Positions 53,587-61,713 of a stretch of 64,000 nt of DNA are shown piece after piece. Source of the stretch: Christiangramia forsetii KT0803 (lineage in GTDB: Bacteria > Bacteroidota > Bacteroidia > Flavobacteriales > Flavobacteriaceae); the NCBI RefSeq assembly GCF_000060345.1, contig NC_008571.1:1178001-1242000 (forward strand). The letters are read 5' to 3'. A program made the position numbers and the translations under genes. The number at the start of each line of letters is the position of its first letter. Position 1 is the stretch's first letter. Under the pieces are notes generated by a model. That model worked only from the letters and a program-made list of their open reading frames with translations. It had not been told where the DNA came from and did not search any database.

Positions 53587-54135
53587 CCACTATGGACTGA
53601 AATGTCCATAGTTTATGATAGCGACTCAAAGTCGCACCATGGTCATTTTTCAATTATAAAGTCACTGTTATCTCGATCGTCAGGTTTCCTATGATGTTCA
53701 AGATACTCATCTACCATTTCATCCGTTATATTACCCGTACTCCAGCATCCATAGCCTACTGCCCAAAAATGTCTTCCCCAATATCTTTTCTTTAACTCAG
53801 GGAATTCTTGTTGAAGTTTCCGAGAGCTACGGCCTTTTAACTTCTTGACCAACCCACTTACATTTGACGAAGGACGATATTCTAAATGCATATGAACGTG
53901 ATCTTTAGATACAACTCCCTTCAATATACTTACATCCTCTGCTTCGCATATTTGTATCAGCAAACTTCTGCAACGAATCTGAATATCATCTTTCAAAACT
54001 CTATATCTGTACTTCGTACACCATACAACATGTACGGTTAGCCTTGAAACGGTATGTCCATTACTTCGTTGTTCTGTCATATCAACAAAAGTAAGTATTT
54101 TTAGAAGCTAAAGCGAGATGCACTAAAGTGCATAG
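53587..54135 (-). mobile_element. IS200/IS605-type insertion sequence
   Basis: The element is bounded by imperfect palindromes instead of inverted repeats: ACTATGGAC (53589-53597) with GTCCATAGT (53604-53612) plus GCGAC/GTCGC (53621-53635) at one end, and ATGCACT (54118-54124) with AGTGCAT (54127-54133) at the other. Both hairpins are followed by ATAGTTTA, a likely cleavage-site context. Only tnpA is present. Exact ends were not verified. Confidence 0.7.
53643..54080 (-). CDS. tnpA: IS200-family transposase TnpA (HUH)
   Basis: A 145-residue Y1-type HUH transposase. It shows LTVHVVWCTKYRYRVL, the HUH motif VSKDHVHMHLEY (His-x-His) and the nucleophile Tyr in the region WSTGNITDEMVDEYLEHH. Length is normal and the frame is open, so the element could still be active. 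It transposes single-stranded DNA using the flanking hairpins. It lies in the copper cluster next to a deleted gene. Confidence 0.92.
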   Translation of the reverse strand: MTEQRSNGHTVSRLTVHVVWCTKYRYRVLKDDIQIRCRSLLIQICEAEDVSILKGVVSKDHVHMHLEYRPSSNVSGLVKKLKGRSSRKLQQEFPELKKRYWGRHFWAVGYGCWSTGNITDEMVDEYLEHHRKPDDRDNSDFIIEK

Positions 54136-54170
54136 TTTAAACTACTTTTGAGACCAATTAAGAAAATTAT

Positions 54171-54405
54171 ATGCGAGAACTGATAAAAATGAATTTGCTA
54201 GGTCTCTTTCTTATGGGAGTAAGTACAGTTTTTAGTCAACAGGAAAGACGAATACCAGATAGATTTTGGCTGGGTGAATGATCTTCCTGAAGGTTCAAAT
54301 TTTGAAAATGAAACTATCTGGCAAGTGGGGATGGAATATGTAGTGAGCAAAACAATCCAGGTAATTGGTAGTTATGATAACCGCTTTGGGGCGGGACCGG
54401 TTTAG
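54171..54405 (+). pseudogene. Internally deleted outer-membrane protein gene
   Basis: The start (MRELIKMNLLGLFLMGVSTVFSQ) is a signal peptide, but the frame stops at a TGA near 54279. In another frame DFGWVNDLPEGSNFENETIWQ, then VGMEYVVSKTIQVIGSYDNRFGAGPV, ends at 54405; this resembles the final strands of an outer-membrane protein. The central part of the gene is missing. It lies 40 bp after the IS200-type element, so IS-linked deletion is possible. Confidence 0.6.
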
Positions 54406-54429
54406 AAATCTGGTTTTAAGATATACAAT

Positions 54430-55746
54430 ATGTCAAATTACAAAAAAAACAGTTTAAGTCTGATAGGAGCCATTTCTATGGGTACCAATGTTATGATTGG
54501 TGCAGGAATCTTTGCGCTTCTTGGTCAAGTGGCAGAACTTTCTGGTGAGTATTTTCCAATAGCTTTTATTGTGGGTGGAATTATATCAGGATTTAGTGCT
54601 TATTCCTATAACAAGATGTCTAATGCGTATCCATCTGCAGGAGGTATCGCCATGTATTTGGAGAAAGCATATGGAAAGGAACTTGTAACTGCTTTTGCAG
54701 CTTTACTGATGACGTTCTCTATGATTATTAATGAAAGTCTGGTGGCCAGGACCTTTGGTAGTTATACTTTGCAATTGTTCGATGCGCCAAAAGACAGTTA
54801 TCTCATTCCCGTTTTAGGAGTAGGCTTACTCATTTTAGCCTTTGTAATTAACATTTCAGGTAATAAGGTAATAGGGAAATCCTCCCTAGCCATGGCGATC
54901 CTCAAAACCGGTGGATTATTGATCTTTGCCGGAGGAGCTATATATGCTTCGGGTTTTGTAGTATCAGATTTAGTACCTTCAGGAGATACCGGCGGGGAAA
55001 GGGGAGTTATGGAATATCTTGGAGCACTTGCCTTATCGATCCTCGCTTATAAGGGTTTTACTACGATCACCAACAGTGGAGGTGAAATTGTTAATCCGCA
55101 TAAAAATGTAAGCAGGACCATTGTCATATCTTTATTGATCTGCGGGGTGACCTATTTACTGGTTTCCTGGGGGGTTATTTCCAATTTAAGTATTCCTGAA
55201 ATAATTGAAGCAAAGGATTATAGTCTTGCGGAAGCATCGAGGCCTTTATTTGGCCAATTTGGTTTATGGTTTACGGTTTCTATAGCCATAATCGCTACGA
55301 TTTCAGGGGTTATTGCCAGCGTATTCGCGGTGTCAAGAATGACGGCTATGCTTACCGATATGAAGCTAATCCCACATAGCCATTTTGGCATGAAAGGAAG
55401 TATTCAAAAGCATATGCTGGTGTATATTATAGTAATTGCTATTGTGCTTACTATCTTTTTCGATCTTTCCAGGATAGCCTCTCTTGGGGCAATTTATTAC
55501 TTGGTTATGGATATTATTATTCACTGGGGGGTGCTTACCAAAATGAGAGAAGATATAAAGGCGAAAGCTTGGATCGTAATTAGTGCCATAATTCTGGATC
55601 TAGTGGTATTAAGTTCTTTTGTTTTTATTAAAATAGAAAGGGATCCTGCACTTATTTGGATAGCATTTGGTTCTATGTTGCTCATTTTTCTAGGTGAAAG
55701 ATGGTTTTTAAATCGAAAACTTCCGGAAAAAGGGTTGACGAATTAG
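54430..55746 (+). CDS. APC-superfamily permease
   Basis: A 438-residue transporter with about twelve helices. The helix 1 motif SLIGAISMGTNVMIGAGIFALLGQ is the unwound substrate-binding motif of the amino acid-polyamine-organocation group. SNAYPSAGGIAMYLEKAYGKE and the EFFKGFTT-like segment (ILAYKGFTTITNSGGEIVNPHKN) are also typical. The substrate is unknown. Its place among copper genes is unusual but common in these islands. Confidence 0.88.
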   Translation: MSNYKKNSLSLIGAISMGTNVMIGAGIFALLGQVAELSGEYFPIAFIVGGIISGFSAYSYNKMSNAYPSAGGIAMYLEKAYGKELVTAFAALLMTFSMIINESLVARTFGSYTLQLFDAPKDSYLIPVLGVGLLILAFVINISGNKVIGKSSLAMAILKTGGLLIFAGGAIYASGFVVSDLVPSGDTGGERGVMEYLGALALSILAYKGFTTITNSGGEIVNPHKNVSRTIVISLLICGVTYLLVSWGVISNLSIPEIIEAKDYSLAEASRPLFGQFGLWFTVSIAIIATISGVIASVFAVSRMTAMLTDMKLIPHSHFGMKGSIQKHMLVYIIVIAIVLTIFFDLSRIASLGAIYYLVMDIIIHWGVLTKMREDIKAKAWIVISAIILDLVVLSSFVFIKIERDPALIWIAFGSMLLIFLGERWFLNRKLPEKGLTN

Positions 55747-55856
55747 GAGCTGTTAGTTTGTTACGACTTTTTAAATTGTCGAGCTCCCTAAAATTAAAGG
55801 AGAGCTGTAACCCTCCTTAAACTGAAATTTTTACGGATGCAATTCAAAATTTTATT

Positions 55857-57536
55857 ATGATTAAAAAAAACGTAAACAGAAGGAATTTTATTCAAACTGC
55901 AAGCCTGGCAGCAGCAGGTTTCTATGTAATGCCTTTTTTTGGATCTTGTAAATCGGATACCTCCACCCGGCATCCAGAGACGGGGAATAAAATGAATAAG
56001 GATTTTATTGCCGATTTAGATATACAACTCACCGCATCACCTTCTCAGACTAACATCTTTCCAGACAAAAGTACCAATACATATTCCTATAAAGCATCTA
56101 TTATAAAAGGAAGTGAAGATAATTTACAAAATATAGAGGGTAGCTATTTAGGACCTGTTCTTCGGGTAAAGAAAGGGGATAAGGTTAGGGTGAGGTATGA
56201 AAACCAGATTCCAGCGGAATCTATAGTACACTGGCACGGCCTGCATGTATCTCACGAAAATGATGGCCACCCGGCGCATGTAATAGGTGAGGGCGACACA
56301 TATTACTATGAGTTTGAAGTGATGAACAGGGCTGGTACTTATTGGTTTCACCCCCATCCGCATAGGCATACCGGGGAACAGGTTTATCAGGGGCTAGCAG
56401 GATTGTTTATCGTTTCTGATAAAGAAGAAGAAAAATTAAATCTACCCCAGGGTGAATATGACATTCCTGTGGTGATCCAGGACAGGACTTTTGATGATAA
56501 TAAGCAACTCCAATACCTAGGCGATGGTCAGATGGATCGAATGCAGGGTTTTTTAGGTGAGCAAATATTGATCAATGGTAAGATTGATAATACCCTGGAA
56601 CTGGGCGCAAATGGGAAATATCGGCTAAGACTCTTAAACGGTTCCAATTCCCGAGCCTATAAGTTGGCATGGGATCATGGCGAAGCGATAACCGTATTGG
56701 GGGTAGATGGAGGACTGCTGAAAGCGCCAAAAAGAATGCCTTATTTAATGTTAGGGCCGGCTCAGCGCGTAGATATATGGTTGGATTTATCTCAACAAGT
56801 AGAAAATAGTCGTATTAAACTGGTCCATTTACCTATCTCACTGGATATGATGGGTGGTGGCATGATGAATGGCGGGATGATGGGAAATAGCAATAGCAAT
56901 CACTTGCCTTATGACACTCAGTTTGATATTATGGAAATAAATGTGGGAGCTTCTGCAGAAAACGATGCTCAATTACCCGGTGAGCTCAGTTCTTTGAATA
57001 CATTAGCAGCCACAGATGCCATCAATAAAAACAATCCCAGGACTTTCACTTTTGCTATGGGCGGAATGATGGAATGGACCATTAACGGTCACACCTATAA
57101 TGGCACTGAAGTAGCCGAAGAAGAGACCGTGAAATTAGATACTACCGAAATTTGGCGTATCAATAATGGAAGCCAGTTTTCTTCAGATCCTGATGATGAC
57201 AGCGGAATGATGGGCGGCGGAATGCATGGCAACGGCGGAATGATGGGTGGTCAGGGAGGCATGGGAAATATGATGCAAATGCCACATCCTGTTCATATCC
57301 ACCAATTACAATTCAACATCTTAAACCGAAACGCTGATAAGGTAGATGATAAACTTTGGGAAGCAACCAAAGACGGTTTTATCAACGAAGGCCGGCAGGA
57401 CAGTGTTTATCTTTTACCAGGAATGCAAATGGATTTGATCATGCGATTTGAAGATTTTAAAGGATTGTTTCTCTACCATTGCCACAACCTCGAACACGAA
57501 GATATGGGAATGATGAGGAACTTTAAAATAGTTTAG
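55857..57536 (+). CDS. CopA/CueO-like multicopper oxidase
   Basis: A 559-residue enzyme exported by a twin-arginine-like signal (NRRNFIQTASLAAAGFYV). The four copper-ligand blocks are VHWHGLHV (near residue 125), TYWFHPHPHRHT (near 165), HPVHIHQLQFNIL (near 480) and FLYHCHNLEHEDMGMM (near 545), giving the T1 and trinuclear centres. Two Met/Gly-rich loops (MMGGGMMNGGMMG and MMGGGMHGNGGMMGG) fit Cu(I) recruitment as in CueO. It oxidises periplasmic Cu(I) to less toxic Cu(II). Confidence 0.93.
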   Translation: MIKKNVNRRNFIQTASLAAAGFYVMPFFGSCKSDTSTRHPETGNKMNKDFIADLDIQLTASPSQTNIFPDKSTNTYSYKASIIKGSEDNLQNIEGSYLGPVLRVKKGDKVRVRYENQIPAESIVHWHGLHVSHENDGHPAHVIGEGDTYYYEFEVMNRAGTYWFHPHPHRHTGEQVYQGLAGLFIVSDKEEEKLNLPQGEYDIPVVIQDRTFDDNKQLQYLGDGQMDRMQGFLGEQILINGKIDNTLELGANGKYRLRLLNGSNSRAYKLAWDHGEAITVLGVDGGLLKAPKRMPYLMLGPAQRVDIWLDLSQQVENSRIKLVHLPISLDMMGGGMMNGGMMGNSNSNHLPYDTQFDIMEINVGASAENDAQLPGELSSLNTLAATDAINKNNPRTFTFAMGGMMEWTINGHTYNGTEVAEEETVKLDTTEIWRINNGSQFSSDPDDDSGMMGGGMHGNGGMMGGQGGMGNMMQMPHPVHIHQLQFNILNRNADKVDDKLWEATKDGFINEGRQDSVYLLPGMQMDLIMRFEDFKGLFLYHCHNLEHEDMGMMRNFKIV

Positions 57537-57619
57537 CAAATACCGGAATCGAGGTTACCCTTGAAAGCTTAGTATTATTTAAAACAAAAACTTTTATCAA
57601 CCATTTAAAACAAATTACA

Positions 57620-58225
57620 ATGAAAACAATTTTAAAAGTAACTTTTTTAGTAGGAACTATTGCGACATTCATAAGTTGTAATGCAACTTTTAATGCCAGC
57701 GAAGCGATGGAAACACAGCAAAACAGAAATGCGGTTTATCAGGAAATCATCAGCAATCCGGCTCAATTCAATGAGCTTCTGGATCTGGCTGCCAACAATG
57801 AAATGGCAAAGAAAACATTGATGCAAAACCATATGCAAATGATGGAATCAGGGAAAATGGAAGCCATGATGAAGAAGAATCCTGAGATGAAGGAGAAAAT
57901 GAAAAAAATGATGCAGGAAAAGATGGAAAAAGATCCCGAAATGAAAGAAATGATGGGGAAAATGATGATGAAGAAAATGAAGGAAAATCCAGAAATGAAA
58001 GAAAAAATAATGCATGAGATGATGCATTCCATGGAGAAAGATCCTGAATTCAGAAAAAAAATGATGCAGGGAATGATGAATAAAATAAATGAAAACCCTG
58101 AAATGATGAAGGAAATGATGGAAAAAATACATGACGATCCTGAAATGATGGAAAAAATGAAACAACATATGGACAAATCCAAAAAAGAAGGGGAGAAGCA
58201 TAAAGAGCATAAACAGAAACCATAA
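57620..58225 (+). CDS. Met-rich repeat lipoprotein
   Basis: A 201-residue exported protein (signal peptide with FISCNA, probable lipobox). After a 50-residue lead-in it consists of repeats beginning N/D-P-E-M: four units of 18 residues, then one of 14 and a partial unit, each rich in Met, Lys and Glu (for example NPEMKEKMKKMMQEKMEK). Methionine-only sites bind Cu(I), so a periplasmic copper buffer is likely. I know no named family with this exact repeat. It follows the multicopper oxidase in the same direction. Confidence 0.8.
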   Translation: MKTILKVTFLVGTIATFISCNATFNASEAMETQQNRNAVYQEIISNPAQFNELLDLAANNEMAKKTLMQNHMQMMESGKMEAMMKKNPEMKEKMKKMMQEKMEKDPEMKEMMGKMMMKKMKENPEMKEKIMHEMMHSMEKDPEFRKKMMQGMMNKINENPEMMKEMMEKIHDDPEMMEKMKQHMDKSKKEGEKHKEHKQKP

Positions 58226-58236
58226 TTTTTGAAATT

Positions 58237-58433
58237 ATGATGATGTACTGGTGGATTTTAATAGGAGCTGTTGTTCTGGCCGCGATTTTATTGCCCGTTA
58301 GTCGTTGGAAAACAAAGAATGAAAACAACCTCGAAGATTCTTTGCAAATCCTTAAAAAAAGGATGCAAAAGGTGAAATAAGTAAAGACGAGTTTGAAGAG
58401 CAGAAAAGTATTCTTAAAAAAAATGGATCATGA
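58237..58433 (+). pseudogene. Small SHOCT-like membrane protein gene with frameshift
   Basis: MMMYWWILIGAVVLAAILLPVSRWK starts a small membrane protein that stops early after ILKKRMQKVK at 58380. A one-base correction near 58360 continues with AKGEISKDEFEEQKSILKKNGS to TGA at 58431-58433, giving the usual short C-terminal SHOCT domain (LKKRYAKGEISKDEFE pattern). The 47-residue truncated form could still be made. Confidence 0.65.
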
Positions 58434-58807
58434 ATTACTATTTTAATAAAACGATAAAAGGAAATTTTGAGCAGGTAATCGAAAAAGTTACCTAGGAACT
58501 CGAAAAAGAAGGTTTGGGGTTTTAATCGAGATCAATGTTACCGAGACTTTAATGAAAAAGCTGAATGTAAATTTCAGAAAGTATCGCATCCTGGGTGCCT
58601 GCAATGCGCCTTATGCACATAAAGCATTAAAAGCAGAAGATAAGATTGGTACCATGCAACGTTATTGTTCAGGAAAAGGAAGCCGGGGAGATAGAAGTAG
58701 CCGCAGTTAACCCTATAGCCTCTATGCAGGCCGTTGATAATGGAGCTTTGGGTGAGATAGCCGAAGAGATTAAGGAGAAACTGGAAAAAGTTATTCATAA
58801 TCTATAG
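58430..58807 (+). pseudogene. Decayed DUF302 gene
   Basis: The start MNYYFNKTIKGNFEQVIEKVT matches the intact DUF302 gene at 7350-7736. Codon 22 is TAG, a frameshift follows near 58520, and a small deletion removes the Leu-Pro of the LPCNIIVQE motif near 58650. The rest reads GACNAPYAHKALKAEDKIGTM and IEVAAVNPIASMQAV to the natural end at 58807. Three lesions show that it is not functional. Its ATG overlaps the SHOCT-like stop. Confidence 0.85.
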
Positions 58808-58901
58808 TTTTTATTGATTAGCCGTTTTTCTATCTTAAAAGTGCTTTTATCATCCTGTCCTGATGTTTAGGGAATTTTAAGGTCGGCAAATTACCCTGAT
58901 T

Positions 58902-58943
58902 TATCTTGAAATAAGATTCTGAACCGGGTCCAGAATGAAGTCA
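58902..58943 (-). repeat. Diverged copy of a CATCCTGAA-type intergenic repeat
   Basis: The reverse strand reads TGACTTCATTCTGGACC, then GGTTCAGAATCTTATTTC. It matches the order of elements in the 16404-16440 repeat (CGTCATCCTGAA...TTCAGGATCTT). It lies in the gap between the decayed DUF302 gene and the small lipoprotein. Confidence 0.45.
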
Positions 58944-59006
58944 TTTTTCAATTAAAAATACATTACATACAAGCAATATTTTAATAAACCTTTAAAAATA
59001 GATATC

Positions 59007-59156
59007 ATGAAAAAATTAAGAATTCTAATGTTGGTCTTATTTGTGGGAGCTTTTAATCTTACGATGTTCTCCTGCAGGGAAACTACTGAAGATGACCACG
59101 ATGATATGGAAATGGATCATGATGAGTCTATGGACCATGACGATGAACATGAATAA
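59007..59156 (+). CDS. 49-residue acidic lipoprotein
   Basis: A short gene with a lipoprotein signal (LMLVLFVGAFNLTMFSC) and a mature part of only about 28 residues made mostly of Asp, Glu, His and Met (EDDHDDMEMDHDESMDHDDEHE). It is the same style as the His-rich lipoprotein at 10953-11231, but shorter. The likely role is periplasmic metal buffering. It lies between the broken DUF302 gene and the DUF2231 gene. Confidence 0.7.
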   Translation: MKKLRILMLVLFVGAFNLTMFSCRETTEDDHDDMEMDHDESMDHDDEHE

Positions 59157-59310
59157 TAAGTTTGAGGAAAATGGAGGGATGGTCTTAAGTATTAATTAGT
59201 TGAATTTCTTTTTCTCCCTCCTTTTCTTTCATTTTTAGCTTCTGTAACTATTACTTAATAAGGCCAATTATAATAGGAGACAGGTATTGGTTATTTTAAA
59301 GTTAAATTTT

Positions 59311-59961
59311 ATGAAAAAAACCGTTCTTATATTTTTTTTGATGTTCTTACCCATACTTGGAGGGGCACAGGATGATGAGCACTATCATCATAACCACGAA
59401 GAAGAAACGATCCAACAGGTTGACACTATAGATCTGGAGAAAGAAGTTAATGCATCAACCAAACTTGAAAATAATCAGGATAAACCAGTTAAAGCTAAAC
59501 TGGATGACTTCCCTAACCTGCATCCCTTAATAGTACATTTTCCAATTGTACTATTGCTTCTCGGCGGAATCCTACAATTAATTCAGCTTTTCGTTCTTAA
59601 AAGAAACCTCGACTGGGTAATACTTCTATGTGCCGGTGCCGGATTTATAGGAGCTTATGTTGCAGGAGTGTATGCGCATCCTCATACCCATGATCTTAGC
59701 GAAATGGCAAAGAAGGTTTTAGGACAACATGATATATATGCAGAATGGACCATTTATGCCAGTGCCCTGGCAGCCGTTTTAAAACTTGGAAGTATCTTCT
59801 TGATTAAAAAGAACCGTATTTTCGAAATTGCGGTTTTCTTGGTTTTGGGCTTCGCTGCGTATTCTGTATCTGAAGCAGGACATTATGGTTCTCAATTGGT
59901 TTATATAGAAGGAGTAGGGCCTCAAGGCGATTACCTCGAATCTGAAGGACATGGACACTAA
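59311..59961 (+). CDS. DUF2231-like membrane protein with His-rich N terminus
   Basis: About 216 residues from the ATG at 59311 (MKKTVLIFFLMFLPILGGAQ, signal peptide). A His/Glu-rich segment (DDEHYHHNHEEE) follows. From about residue 60 the sequence matches the DUF2231 pattern: FPNLHPLIVHFPIVLLLLGGILQ and three further helices, ending YLESEGHGH. DUF2231 proteins are inner-membrane proteins of unknown function, sometimes haem- or copper-linked. Added His clusters point to metal contact. Confidence 0.75.
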   Translation: MKKTVLIFFLMFLPILGGAQDDEHYHHNHEEETIQQVDTIDLEKEVNASTKLENNQDKPVKAKLDDFPNLHPLIVHFPIVLLLLGGILQLIQLFVLKRNLDWVILLCAGAGFIGAYVAGVYAHPHTHDLSEMAKKVLGQHDIYAEWTIYASALAAVLKLGSIFLIKKNRIFEIAVFLVLGFAAYSVSEAGHYGSQLVYIEGVGPQGDYLESEGHGH

Positions 59962-60110
59962 AACCTGTATTTTCCTGCTTATATCATTTACTAAACATGG
60001 TCAGATATGAGTGTACAAAATAGCTATAATTGAAAGTTCACCGTTACTAGTGTATTTTATAATGACAGGATTGAATTCTATTTAAAACGATCTGAGTAAT
60101 AATTTATGAT

Positions 60111-61118
60111 ATGGCAATATTTCTGGCTTTAGGGCTCATTATTTATATAGCTACAGTACTGGATATACTTCAAACGACATTGTCTATGCAAGGAGGAGGC
60201 TGGTTAACTAGCAGGTATTCTCATCTCTTCTGGAAACTTTTTCTTTTTGTTTCCGGTGGTAATGGTAAATCAAAAATCTTATCTCATGCAGGTTATATCT
60301 TGTTGATTTCAATTGTTTTAATCTGGGTATTTTTATTGTGGATTAGTTTTGTCCTTATTTTGATATCACAACCTGGAATTATTGTTAACAGTAGCACGCA
60401 AATTCCTGCAGATCTTTTGGAAATTATTTATTACAGCGGATATACCTTATCTACCCTGGGCATGGGAGATTTTATAGCTGCCGGAAATGGGGGCAGGATT
60501 CTCACCAGCTTTTATTCTTTTACCGGCCTCATTCTCTTAACTATGTCGGTCACATATTTCATCCCTGTACTATCAGCAGTTATAGAGCAACGAAAACTGG
60601 GAATAAGACTTAGCATATTAGGGAGCAGTCCTGAAAAAATAATCCTAAACTTCTGGGATGGTAAAAGCTTTCAATCCTTTACTTCTAAAGTTGACGAACT
60701 ATCTGGATCAATTATAAAATATAGTCAGCAACATAGGGCTTATCCTGTAATTCACTATTTCCATAATCACAAAGAGAAGAATGCCATTATTTTACAACTT
60801 GCTAGACTTTACGAAGCCTATCTTATTCTAGCATTTAACTTAAATGATAGGGTAAAACCAGAGCAAGGAGACTTACGTCCATTAGATATTGCTTTCGAGA
60901 ATTATTTTGAAGTTTTAAAAGAGGTAACGCATATAAATACCAGTAATGAAACTCCAGCATATTCAACCATACAAAAATTAGAGGAACTTAGTTTAATTGA
61001 CAAGTCCAAGGGGAACCACGCGTTAGACACTAAGTCTGAAGATCTTCGTAAAATTTTTCTAACCCTGGTACAGCAGGATGGATGGACCTGGAATCAGGTA
61101 GATGAAAAAAAATCTTAA
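60111..61118 (+). CDS. Two-helix ion channel protein, potassium-channel-like
   Basis: A 335-residue protein. Hydrophobic helices lie at about residues 1-20, 60-90 and 138-160. Between the last two, YYSGYTLSTLGMGDFIAAG resembles the selectivity filter of potassium channels (TxGxGD). The C-terminal 170 residues are soluble and helical (KIILNFWDGKSFQSFTSKVDEL). Gating ligand and ion are unknown. The filter has Met where TVGYGD has Tyr, so ion choice is uncertain. Confidence 0.7.
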   Translation: MAIFLALGLIIYIATVLDILQTTLSMQGGGWLTSRYSHLFWKLFLFVSGGNGKSKILSHAGYILLISIVLIWVFLLWISFVLILISQPGIIVNSSTQIPADLLEIIYYSGYTLSTLGMGDFIAAGNGGRILTSFYSFTGLILLTMSVTYFIPVLSAVIEQRKLGIRLSILGSSPEKIILNFWDGKSFQSFTSKVDELSGSIIKYSQQHRAYPVIHYFHNHKEKNAIILQLARLYEAYLILAFNLNDRVKPEQGDLRPLDIAFENYFEVLKEVTHINTSNETPAYSTIQKLEELSLIDKSKGNHALDTKSEDLRKIFLTLVQQDGWTWNQVDEKKS

Positions 61119-61233
61119 ATATTCTTCCCACAAGTTAAATTTATTTAAAACTGAAAGATCTTACCATAATTTTATAAGTATCGGTTTGAACTCATTTCTA
61201 TCTTTATGTTATAACCATAAAAATCAATTAGTT

Positions 61234-61554
61234 ATGAGAAATGAAAAATTAATTACTGCATTAGGTAACTGTATCAACCATTGTAATTATTGCGCAGATG
61301 CCTGCCTTGGAGAAGACGATGTTCAAAAAATGGTAAAGTGTATCAGGCTGGATCGAATTTGTGCTGAAGCATGTGCTGCTTTGAATCAAATTCTTGCGGT
61401 GGATGGTGCAGAGGTAACCGGCCTTGTTAAATACTGCAAAGAAATATGTAGGAAATGTGCTGACGAGTGCAGCAAACATGAAACACAACATTGTAAAGAT
61501 TGTGCTAAAGCCTGTGAAGAATGTGAACGCGCCTGCGAAGAGTTTTTGGCGTAA
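61234..61554 (+). CDS. Csp-like four-helix copper-storage protein (DUF326)
   Basis: About 106 residues from the ATG at 61234 (MRNEKLITALGNCINHCNYC). Thirteen or more Cys residues lie in CxxxC/CxxC patterns along four helices (CINHCNYCADAC, CAEACAAL, YCKEICRKCADECSKH, CKDCAKACEECERAC), as in copper-storage proteins that hold many Cu(I) ions inside the bundle. No signal peptide is present, so it is cytosolic. The longer reading upstream overlaps the channel gene and looks non-coding. Confidence 0.9.
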   Translation: MRNEKLITALGNCINHCNYCADACLGEDDVQKMVKCIRLDRICAEACAALNQILAVDGAEVTGLVKYCKEICRKCADECSKHETQHCKDCAKACEECERACEEFLA

Positions 61555-61571
61555 AATCAAATTATAGTTAA

Positions 61572-61629
61572 GGCCCCATTAAATTTTCAATAGAGAATTA
61601 ATTTCTCTGGAGATTTTGTGGGGTTTTTT
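61572..61629 (+). terminator. Terminator after the Csp-like gene
   Basis: CCCCA at 61574-61578 and TGGGG at 61619-61623 close a long stem that encloses the perfect inner hairpin AGAGAAATT-type (AGAGAATTAATTTCTCT, 61592-61608), followed by TTTTTT at 61624-61629. Confidence 0.75.
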
Positions 61630-61713
61630 ATTTAACAGGTTTATTCTAAGTCTGATTGATTGAATTTCTGAAATAAGGGAAAGGAGTCTTATTATAATAT
61701 AATTATTTTCAAT

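Noticed and set aside
57763-58210. Long reverse-strand readings opposite the Met-rich gene
   Set aside because: They are Phe/Ile/His-rich mirror images of the ATG/AAA/GAA codon repeats on the plus strand and have no plausible protein features.
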